In this document: one piece after another, positions 36,090 to 46,343 of the stretch
Position numbering within the stretch: position 1 is the first letter of the stretch
Layout: each line of letters begins with the position of its first letter
NCBI RefSeq assembly: GCF_000380165.1
Contig: NZ_KB904635.1
Location: 124,001 to 188,000 of the forward strand
DNA length: 64,000 nt
Source: Wenjunlia vitaminophila DSM 41686
Lineage (GTDB): Bacteria > Actinomycetota > Actinomycetes > Streptomycetales > Streptomycetaceae
Reading direction: 5' to 3'
The notes under the pieces: generated by a model
Told to the model about the DNA's origin: nothing
The model's input: only the letters and a program-made list of their open reading frames with translations
Database searches by the model: none
Made by a program: the position numbers and the translations under genes

Positions 36090-36539
36090 GTGTACGAACC
36101 GATTCGCACAAGGCCGGTGCACTCCCCGGGCTTGCCCTCGGACCGGGGTGGGCCGCTGGCCGGGGCCGCGGTGCCCCGCCAGCCGCGCGCCGAACACCTG
36201 CGCGTCCAGCTCGCCGGCCACCTGGCCGCGCTGCTCGCCGTCACCGACGAGCTCCGCGAGGACGGTGGCTCCCCCGAACTGGACGAGGCCGCGCACCAGA
36301 TCGCCCAGCGGATCAACGAGCTCAGCCCGGAGACCTCACCGGTGCGGATCTGGGAGGGCAGCCGCCCGGCCGGAGGCCCCGTGGCGGTGCTCGCCGCACT
36401 GCACCGCCAGGCGCACACCATCGCCGGGCGGGTGCTGCTGGTCGCCGCCTCCCGGCAGGACACCACCACCGCCATGCTCGCCTGCCGCCGCATGGACGCC
36501 CACGCGGCGGCCCTCAAGGCGGTGCCCACGGCCGCCTGA
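36090..36539 (+). CDS. Hypothetical alpha-helical actinobacterial protein
   Basis: I do not recognise a domain in this 149-residue protein. It has no signal or membrane segment. After a Pro-rich N-terminus of about 35 residues it is predominantly helical, with three amphipathic helices (HLRVQLAGHLAALLAVTDEL, DEAAHQIAQRINEL, MDAHAAALKAV). The GTG start has GGAGG 4-5 nt upstream and the codon bias is normal, so I take it as a real gene. It is convergent with PEP carboxykinase. Confidence 0.65.
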   Translation: MYEPIRTRPVHSPGLPSDRGGPLAGAAVPRQPRAEHLRVQLAGHLAALLAVTDELREDGGSPELDEAAHQIAQRINELSPETSPVRIWEGSRPAGGPVAVLAALHRQAHTIAGRVLLVAASRQDTTTAMLACRRMDAHAAALKAVPTAA

Positions 36540-36563
36540 CCGCAGGCGCTCCGCTAGTCCGGC

Positions 36564-36591
36564 CCGGGGCCGCCCGGGCGGGCGGCCCCGG
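36564..36591. terminator. Bidirectional terminator between the hypothetical gene and pckG
   Basis: CCGGGGCCGCCC pairs perfectly with GGGCGGCCCCGG around a GGGC loop. It lies 5 nt from the pckG stop, between convergent genes. Confidence 0.8.
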
Positions 36592-36595
36592 ATGC

Positions 36596-38536
<1,941 letters not shown>

Positions 38537-38956
38537 GATTGCTCCGTTCCGCCGATTCCGCACGAATCGGCGACAGAATTTGAGGGTTTTGCGGATGCTA
38601 CCGCTTGTGTCCGCATGGTGGAACAAACCCCTTGGGGGCGTCGACCCGGGCGCTTCATGGCTTCCGTCCGGTATCAACCATGCTCGTCGATCAGCATTCA
38701 AGGGGACCGGACCGCCTGTCCACAAGGGCATGGGGCGCGGCGCCCGGGGGACGGCGCCCACCAGGAACGCGCCCGCAGTGCGCCGACCTGCCGCCCGCCC
38801 GTCCGACCGCCCCGTCCAACGCCCCGTCCGGTGGACGCCGGACGGGGGAACGCGCCGGTCGACGTCCGCCGTCCACCGCGGCCCGGCGGGCACGAGGAGG
38901 AGCGCTCACCCCAATGACCGAGCAGGTGTCCGAGGCGGCGTAGTTAAAGTTTCCCT
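38537..38956. other. Divergent promoter region of pckG and the hemolysin III gene
   Basis: No gene is supported in these 420 bases. The AT-richer part at 38560-38700 should carry the pckG promoter. TAGTTAAAGT at 38941-38950 is a -10-like element only 6 nt before the ATG of the hemolysin III gene, so that mRNA is probably leaderless. Confidence 0.5.
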
Positions 38957-39700
38957 ATGACAGCCGAGGAGACCTCGCCCGACGCACCGGCTGCGTCGGA
39001 CGCCCCCACCGCCCCCACCACCGGAACGATCCCGGGGCCCGCGCCGGTCCAGGCCACGTTGGCCGTGACCAAGCCCAAGCTGCGCGGCTGGCTGCACGCC
39101 GGCATGTTCCCCGCGTCGGTCGTCGCCGGAAGCGTCCTGATCGCCCTGGCGGAATCCACCCGGGCCCGCGCCGCCTGCTCCGTCTACGCGGTGACCGCCT
39201 GCCTGCTGTTCGGCGTCAGCGCCCTGTACCACCGGGGGCGCTGGGGGCCGCGGGGCAACGCCATACTGCGCCGACTCGACCACGCCAACATCTTCCTGAT
39301 CATCGCGGGCACCTACACCCCGCTGACCATCCTGCTGATGCCCAACGGCCGCGGGAAGCTGCTGCTGTGGCTGGTGTGGATGGGAGCACTGGCCGGCATC
39401 GCCTTCCGGGTGCTGTGGGTCGGCGCGCCCCGCTGGCTCTACACCCCGTGCTACATCGCACTGGGCTGGGCCGCGGTGTTCTTCCTGCCCGACTTCCTGC
39501 GGACCGGTGGCATCACCGTCCTGGTGCTCGTGGTCGTCGGCGGGCTGCTCTACAGCGCCGGCGGGGTCATCTACGGCATCAAGCGACCGAACCCGTCACC
39601 TCGGTGGTTCGGCTTCCACGAGGTGTTCCACTCCTTCACCCTGGCGGCGTTCATCACCCACTATGTGGGCATCTCCCTGGTGGCCTACTCGCAAGCGTGA
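38957..39700 (+). CDS. Hemolysin III / PAQR-like family membrane protein
   Basis: The 247-residue product has seven hydrophobic helices and the Hly-III motifs: a Ser-His-type SALYHRGRWG, RRLDHANIFLIIAGTYTPL and the C-terminal GFHEVFHSFTLAAFITHYVG with its two His. These form the metal site of the PAQR/Hly-III/CREST hydrolase-like superfamily. The physiological role is unknown; pore formation is not implied by the name. The transcript is probably leaderless, since a -10-like TAAAGT ends 6 nt before the ATG. Confidence 0.88.
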   Translation: MTAEETSPDAPAASDAPTAPTTGTIPGPAPVQATLAVTKPKLRGWLHAGMFPASVVAGSVLIALAESTRARAACSVYAVTACLLFGVSALYHRGRWGPRGNAILRRLDHANIFLIIAGTYTPLTILLMPNGRGKLLLWLVWMGALAGIAFRVLWVGAPRWLYTPCYIALGWAAVFFLPDFLRTGGITVLVLVVVGGLLYSAGGVIYGIKRPNPSPRWFGFHEVFHSFTLAAFITHYVGISLVAYSQA

Positions 39701-39967
39701 CCAACTCCGCGCCGACTGCCCGAAGCCGCCGTGCCAGTGGGCCACCCAGCGGTCGCCCCCCAAGCGGTGACAGCGCGGGCAGTCGCCGGCTACCAGGGCC
39801 GTGCGCACCGCCCGGTGCGTGGCCCTGGAGGGCGAGGACGCGTAACCGGCTGCCACGGCGGTCCCGACGAGCATCAGGCCCAGTACGGCCGGACCCCCAC
39901 CGAGGAGGTAGCCGACCGCGAGCAACCCCGCGCCCACACCGGCCCCAAGACGGAGATTCGCTTTCAT
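39596..39967 (-). CDS. Small membrane protein with a CxxC-H...HxH motif
   Basis: I do not recognise this 123-residue protein. It starts with MKANLRLGAGVGAGLLAVGY, has a long hydrophobic hairpin (about residues 5-45), then CPRCHRLGG and WVAHWHGG, a possible zinc site. GGGGGA lies a few nt before the ATG. The last third runs antisense into the hemolysin III gene and may be only tolerated sequence. Short proteins with a membrane hairpin and such a motif occur in actinobacteria, but the call is tentative. Confidence 0.5.
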   Translation of the reverse strand: MKANLRLGAGVGAGLLAVGYLLGGGPAVLGLMLVGTAVAAGYASSPSRATHRAVRTALVAGDCPRCHRLGGDRWVAHWHGGFGQSARSWSRLRVGHQGDAHIVGDERRQGEGVEHLVEAEPPR

Positions 39968-40219
39968 ACCATCCCCCTTCGTCCGACTGCCGTCCGCCAA
40001 CTCCAGTTTCCGTCACTCATGGCATACCGCTGCCAAACCCACAGTGACAGACCCCACCGACAATCCTGCTCGAACACCCGTCGTAGTTACGCCAAATCCG
40101 GCAGGCACCCGTCCCGCGCCGCGGGTGGACGGCGGTGCGCCCCGACGACGCCTCTCGCCGCTCCCCTCCCTGCAGAACCCGTTCCTCCCCGTCCCCGGGG
40201 TGCCCACGGAGGAGTCCCC

Positions 40220-40828
40220 ATGACCGCGCCCACCCCCTCCCGCACGGGCTCCGGCCTGCGGGAGCGCAAGAAGACCAGGACTCGGCTGGCCATCCGCCGG
40301 GAGGCCTACCGGCTCTTCCAGGAACAGGGTTTCGAGGCCACCACCGTGGAACAGGTCTGCGCCGCCGCGGAGGTCTCCCTCAGCACCTTCTTCCGCTACT
40401 TCCCCTCCAAGGAGGACGTCGTCCTCACCGCCGAGTACGACGTCCTGATCAAGGACGCGCTGCGGGCCAGACCCCCCGACGAGCCGGTCATCGAGTCCGT
40501 CCGCACGGTGACCCGGGCGTTGTTCGGTGCGTACCTCGAGCGCTACGACACCGAGGCCCGCGTCCGCACCCGGCTGTTCCGCGAGGTCCCGGCGCTGCGG
40601 TTCCGGATGGCCCAGTGCCTGGAGGAGTCGCTGGCGATGCTCCGCGAGATCATGGCGGAACGCACCGGGCTCCCGGAGACCAGTCTGGAGGTCCGGGTGG
40701 TCTGCGGGGCGCTGCTCGCCGCCGTCAACGAGGCGTGCTTCGGCTGGCCCGAGGACGGGACGAGCACCCAGCTCCTGGACGACATCGACCGCGCGCTCGA
40801 CGTGCTCGCCCGGGGCCTGGCCCCGTGA
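40220..40828 (+). CDS. TetR family transcriptional regulator
   Basis: The 202-residue product has a TetR helix-turn-helix at about residues 15-65 (TRLAIRREAYRLFQEQGFEATTVEQVCAAAEVSLSTFFRYFPSKED, key residues VSLSTFFRYFPSKED). A C-terminal ligand domain of the acyl-CoA-regulator-like type follows. GGAGG lies 7 nt before the ATG. No obvious target operon is adjacent; the converging neighbour is the YyaL-like gene. The ligand is unknown. Confidence 0.92.
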   Translation: MTAPTPSRTGSGLRERKKTRTRLAIRREAYRLFQEQGFEATTVEQVCAAAEVSLSTFFRYFPSKEDVVLTAEYDVLIKDALRARPPDEPVIESVRTVTRALFGAYLERYDTEARVRTRLFREVPALRFRMAQCLEESLAMLREIMAERTGLPETSLEVRVVCGALLAAVNEACFGWPEDGTSTQLLDDIDRALDVLARGLAP

Positions 40829-40869
40829 TCCGGCCGGCCCCGCCACCGGTCGCGGCGGACCGGCGTCCC

Positions 40870-42912
<2,043 letters not shown>

Positions 42913-42921
42913 CACCCCATC

Positions 42922-42954
42922 CTGTCAGTCTCCTGCCGTGCAGGAGACTGACAG
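42922..42954. repeat. 33-bp perfect palindrome between the YyaL-like and repeat-peptide genes
   Basis: CTGTCAGTCTCCTGC is followed by CGT and then its exact complement GCAGGAGACTGACAG. It lies 9 nt upstream of the YyaL-like start and about 100 nt upstream of the peptide start. A terminator is unlikely between divergent genes, so an operator or a 5' leader hairpin is the better reading. Confidence 0.85.
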
Positions 42955-43051
42955 CCCGCAAGGATGACAGAACTCGCTCGAACGACGAAAGTTTATGGCC
43001 ACGGGGGTCGGACGGATGCATGAACATATTTGCGTACAGGAGGCTCCACCG

Positions 43052-43261
43052 ATGTCCACCAAGCTCGTCAAGCGTGTGGCTGTCACCTTCGCTGCTGCCA
43101 TCGCCGTGGGCGCCGGACTCTCCACTGCCGCCCAGGCCGCGACCACACCCACCTCGCCCAACGGCAACGGCTGGGACAGCGTCGTCGCCGCCAACGGCTG
43201 GGACAGCATGAACGGCAACGGCTGGGACAGCCTCAGCACCAACGGCAACGGCTGGGACTGA
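43052..43261 (+). CDS. Secreted peptide with four NGWD repeats (putative modified-peptide precursor)
   Basis: The 69-residue product has a Sec-type signal peptide (basic STKLVKR, hydrophobic AVTFAAAIAVGAG, predicted cut after AQA at residue 29). A 40-residue mature part is built of repeats: NGNGWDS at 37-43, NGWDS at 48-52, NGNGWDS at 54-60, and NGNGWD at 64-69, which ends the protein. The Trp residues lie at 41, 50, 58 and 68. The DNA of the units is nearly identical (GGCAACGGCTGGGACAGC), so they arose by recent duplication. AGGAGG lies 8 nt before the ATG. No cysteine is present. The next gene rightwards is an HxD...H dioxygenase, which suggests a modified peptide; a plain secreted structural peptide is the alternative. 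I know no family for it. Confidence 0.75.
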   Translation: MSTKLVKRVAVTFAAAIAVGAGLSTAAQAATTPTSPNGNGWDSVVAANGWDSMNGNGWDSLSTNGNGWD

Positions 43262-43678
43262 CTCCTCACCCCTCATCCGCGCAGGTCACCGGGCGGCGTG
43301 CAGGCATGGCGTGTGCGCCGCACCTTTGACGTGCCTCTTGACACGGCGCCGCGGACGACAGCCTCCACCCTGTCGGCGCCGGGCAGATCCGAGTCCCGAT
43401 CGACACCCCACCGAGCAGCTTCCCCGCGCTCAGCGTCAGCGCTCCGCCGCTTCCCCCGCATGTGCTGCGGGCACTGACGCAACGCCCGCTCGAGATCCTC
43501 CGTAGCGGAGGTTCCTACGACCCGACACCCAACGTGGCCGTGGCCGGCGGAAAGAGTGCAGGGGGCCGCAGGGCAACCGTGTGTGTCACGGCAGGACCCT
43601 GCGCCCAGGAGCGGGGCCGGCGTGCCACCCGCCGGCCCCGCTCCTGCCATTTGCTCAAGCGAAGGAGAGTCCCCCTCC
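43262..43678. other. Gap between repeat peptide and dioxygenase genes
   Basis: No gene with convincing codon bias was found in these 417 bases on either strand. The stretch contains CTTGACACGG near 43337, which could be a -35 element, and a strong hairpin at 43606-43646. An unannotated small RNA or very short gene ending at that hairpin is possible. Confidence 0.45.
43606..43646. terminator. Strong hairpin directly upstream of the dioxygenase ribosome-binding site
   Basis: CAGGAGCGGGGCCGGCG pairs perfectly over 17 bp with CGCCGGCCCCGCTCCTG around a 7-nt loop, followed by CCATTTGC. It ends about 15 nt before the AAGGAGAG of the dioxygenase gene. It could be a terminator, an attenuator or a protective 5' hairpin. 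Confidence 0.75.
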
Positions 43679-44749
43679 ATGCTGACCGAGCCGCACTTCT
43701 TCCCGGGCGAGGCGCCGCCCGGCTACTCGTACCTGGAAGACGAGCCCGAGTTCGACCCGCGGACCGACCTTCAGCTCGAGCCTCCACAGGAGCTGACCAA
43801 CCTGCGTGACCTGGGGTACGACACGGGGTTCGAGATCGACTTCCCCTCCCCCCTCGCGGTCACCTCAGCGCTGCGGGTGCTGTCCGACACCGGGGTGGAG
43901 AAGACCCGCAAGGTCATCAAACGGCTGTTGCCACACGCGGTGCACAGCCCCGACCCCCGCGTCGCCCCGGTGCTGCACGGCGCGGTGTACCGTTCCCGCT
44001 TCCTGCGCGACCTGTCGCTCTCCCCCGAGGTGGCGGCGTTCTTCAGTGAGATCGCCGGGACCGACCTGGTGCCCACGGCCCTGCCGTTCAACCTGGCGCA
44101 GATCAACTACGTCCACCCCCAACCGGAGCAGGCCATCGAGGGCTGGCACCACGACGACACCGGCCTGTCCATGCTGCTCGTGGTCCACGACCCCAGCCAC
44201 CTGGACGGGGGCCGCTTCCAGTACTTCCACGGCACCCGGCAGGAGGCGGCCGGGTACGCCCGCAACCGCCTGTGCCTGCCCGCCGACCGGGTGGTCTCCC
44301 CGGTGCTGCCGGGTCCCGGGTACGCGGTGCTGATGCAGGGCTCCGCCCTGGTCCACCGGGACGAGCCGCTGTGGACACCGGGCGAGCGGTACACCCTGGG
44401 TTCCTGCTACGACAGCCCGGACCCGGAGCACACCGCCCCCAACCGCACCTACTTCCCCGACGAGACCGACACCGACCACCTCTTCGACCCGGAGACGCAG
44501 GTGGAGAGGCTGTGCCGGTACGTGGACTTCGCCAGGCACAAGGCGTGGCGGGCGCGCGGGAGGCTGGACGCGTTCCTGCGCGAGGTGCCCTGGACCGACG
44601 ACCGGGAGCTGATCGTCCGACAGCTCACCGAGGCGGTCAGGGAGGTCGTCGAGGCGGTCAACCTGCTGCGCGGCGACGAGACCGGAACGGCGCAGGTCAC
44701 TCAGCTCCGGGCACCCGAGGAGAGCCGGGGGAAGCGAAGGATGGCCTGA
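43679..44749 (+). CDS. 2-oxoglutarate/Fe(II)-dependent dioxygenase-like protein
   Basis: The 356-residue soluble protein carries the facial-triad pattern of non-heme iron dioxygenases. GWHHDDTGLSM holds H157-x-D159 (or H158-x-D160), SALVHRDEP holds the distal His 226, and GERYTLGSCY has Arg 237 for 2-oxoglutarate. The carboxylate at the Asp position argues for hydroxylation rather than halogenation. The N-terminal 110 residues and the helical tail after 290 have no family I can name. There is no signal peptide, so it acts in the cytosol. AAGGAGAG lies about 10 nt before the ATG. It follows the NGWD peptide gene on the same strand after 417 bp; the peptide as substrate is inference. Other substrates, such as a free amino acid, remain possible. 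Confidence 0.75.
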   Translation: MLTEPHFFPGEAPPGYSYLEDEPEFDPRTDLQLEPPQELTNLRDLGYDTGFEIDFPSPLAVTSALRVLSDTGVEKTRKVIKRLLPHAVHSPDPRVAPVLHGAVYRSRFLRDLSLSPEVAAFFSEIAGTDLVPTALPFNLAQINYVHPQPEQAIEGWHHDDTGLSMLLVVHDPSHLDGGRFQYFHGTRQEAAGYARNRLCLPADRVVSPVLPGPGYAVLMQGSALVHRDEPLWTPGERYTLGSCYDSPDPEHTAPNRTYFPDETDTDHLFDPETQVERLCRYVDFARHKAWRARGRLDAFLREVPWTDDRELIVRQLTEAVREVVEAVNLLRGDETGTAQVTQLRAPEESRGKRRMA

Positions 44750-44815
44750 ATGGGGTCTGTCAGGGCACCGTCCCCCTCCACCCGAGCTGCCCGACGCCCG
44801 TCGGTCACCGCCGCG

Positions 44816-45820
44816 TTAGTCGAGGTCGATCCACCCCTTGGAGGCAGCGAGCGCACCCGCCTGGAAGCGACTGCGCGCACCGAGGCGTTCCATCAGGGCC
44901 GCGGCAACCCGGCGCATGGTCCGCACGGACACGCCCAGCTTCCGGGCGACCAGCTCATCCGTCAGCCCCTGGGCCAACAGGCGCAGCATCTCCCGTTCCT
45001 GGCTGCTCGGCTCCTCCGCGGTGCCCTTGGCCCGGTGCCGGCGCTGGTCGCCGAGCGGTACCGCGTTCATCCACACGTGCTCGAAGAGCGCCGTGAGCGC
45101 GGTGATCATGCCGGGCCCGTGGATCAGCACGCCCCCGGCCCGGCTGTCGTCCATGTCGATCGGCACGATGCCGAGCTTCCGGTCGTAGACGATCATGCGC
45201 ATGGGCAGTGCCGGGACGGTGCGGATCTCGCCGCCGAGCTCGGTCAACCAGCGGACGTAACTCAACGTCCGGGGGTCGTTGCGCACGCTGTCCAGGTAGA
45301 CGTAACGGAGCCGCACACCACGCTGGAGCATGTGCTCGTCGTGCGGGCTGCTGGCGTCCAGGCTGTCCTGCGACTGACCGCCACCGGGTTGGAAGTTGAG
45401 CACCTCGCTGCCCACCGTGGGCGCGAGCTCGCCGATCCGCTCGCGGACCGCCGCCACCCCGATGAGCTGCTCCACCTCGGCGTACTGCCAGCCGGGCCTG
45501 AGCTTGGTGTACTCCGCCATCAGCGCCGCCGCCGCGGCCCGCGCCTCCTCGATGCGGTTGCGCTGGGCCACCAACTCCGCTTCCTGACGGGCGAGCACGG
45601 CTTCGAGCCCGGCCTCCGGGCTCACCGCCCGCCACTGGTCCGGGGTGGTCAGCGAGGGGCGCAGCAACGCGGCCCGTGCCAGCTCGTCGAAGGCCGAGCG
45701 CACGTCCTCGGGTGTGATCGACAGGCGCCCTGCGAGGTCGGACACGCCGAGACTCGGGTCGGAGAGCATCACGCGGTACACCGCCTCCGCCCGGTCGCTT
45801 ATCCCGAACACGTGCAGCAC
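44816..45820 (-). CDS. TrmB/LuxR-type transcriptional regulator
   Basis: The 334-residue product begins with a TrmB-like winged helix (GISDRAEAVYRVMLSDPSLG, LAGRLSITPEDVRSAFDELARA), followed by a coiled-coil of about 30 residues. A central phospholipase-D-like/effector domain (YLDSVRNDPRTLSYVRWL, MRMIVYDRKLGIVPID) comes next. It ends with a LuxR helix-turn-helix (EMLRLLAQGLTDELVARKLGVSVRTMRR). Such double-HTH regulators are abundant in streptomycetes, often beside natural-product genes. It converges on the dioxygenase gene and is divergent from the small-protein gene at 45948. Confidence 0.88.
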   Translation of the reverse strand: MLHVFGISDRAEAVYRVMLSDPSLGVSDLAGRLSITPEDVRSAFDELARAALLRPSLTTPDQWRAVSPEAGLEAVLARQEAELVAQRNRIEEARAAAAALMAEYTKLRPGWQYAEVEQLIGVAAVRERIGELAPTVGSEVLNFQPGGGQSQDSLDASSPHDEHMLQRGVRLRYVYLDSVRNDPRTLSYVRWLTELGGEIRTVPALPMRMIVYDRKLGIVPIDMDDSRAGGVLIHGPGMITALTALFEHVWMNAVPLGDQRRHRAKGTAEEPSSQEREMLRLLAQGLTDELVARKLGVSVRTMRRVAAALMERLGARSRFQAGALAASKGWIDLD

Positions 45821-45947
45821 TTAGGCCTCCTGAACCTCATGCCGGACGACTCCGAGGTCTTGGCATCGTAGGCTCCCCGCTCGTCCGCTGCCCAGTACGC
45901 ATTCGGTCCTAAGACTCCGCCATCTCACATTCCGGGAGATGACCTCC

Positions 45948-46241
45948 ATGTACGCCTTTACCGCCCGATTCCACTCATACGATGGAGCGGAGGCGGCTCC
46001 GGACATCGCCCATCATGTGCAGTCAACCGCGGCTCCACACAATGGTCTTGAGCATATCTACACGGAAGCAACCCCTTTCGGGGTCTATGCGGTTCTGTTC
46101 ATGCATGCGAACGGCGCCGAGGCCGCGGAGGACGCGGCCGTCGAGGTCTGCCGGGGGGCCTTGCAGCGGGCGGAGTTGAGGGGATGGAACTTCACCTGGC
46201 AGGGACCGGAACGGGCACTCAACGCCGGCGCGTCCTGGTGA
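45948..46241 (+). CDS. Small protein divergent from the LuxR-type regulator
   Basis: I do not recognise this 97-residue protein. It has no signal or membrane segment and reads as an alpha/beta ferredoxin-like domain (MYAFTARFHSYDGAEAA, GVYAVLFMHANGAEAAEDAAVEV, GWNFTWQGPERAL). The ATG at 45948 is preferred because GGGAG lies 9 nt upstream; the ATG at 45939 is too close to it. The shared 127-bp gap with the regulator suggests regulator and target. The STAND gene begins about 100 bp later. Confidence 0.65.
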   Translation: MYAFTARFHSYDGAEAAPDIAHHVQSTAAPHNGLEHIYTEATPFGVYAVLFMHANGAEAAEDAAVEVCRGALQRAELRGWNFTWQGPERALNAGASW

Positions 46242-46343
46242 GTGGGTAGCCCGTCCCCCGCGTCGCGCGGCGGCGGCACCGACCGCGTCCAGCGGGCGCG
46301 GGCCGCACCGGACGCGAGCTGCCCAGGACACGGAGGAGGCCAG

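Noticed and set aside
42922-42954. Reading the 33-bp palindrome as a terminator
   Set aside because: It lies between the starts of divergent genes, where no transcript should end.
43262-43678. Small genes in the gap after the repeat peptide
   Set aside because: Open frames on both strands lack ribosome-binding sites, consistent codon bias or recognisable motifs.
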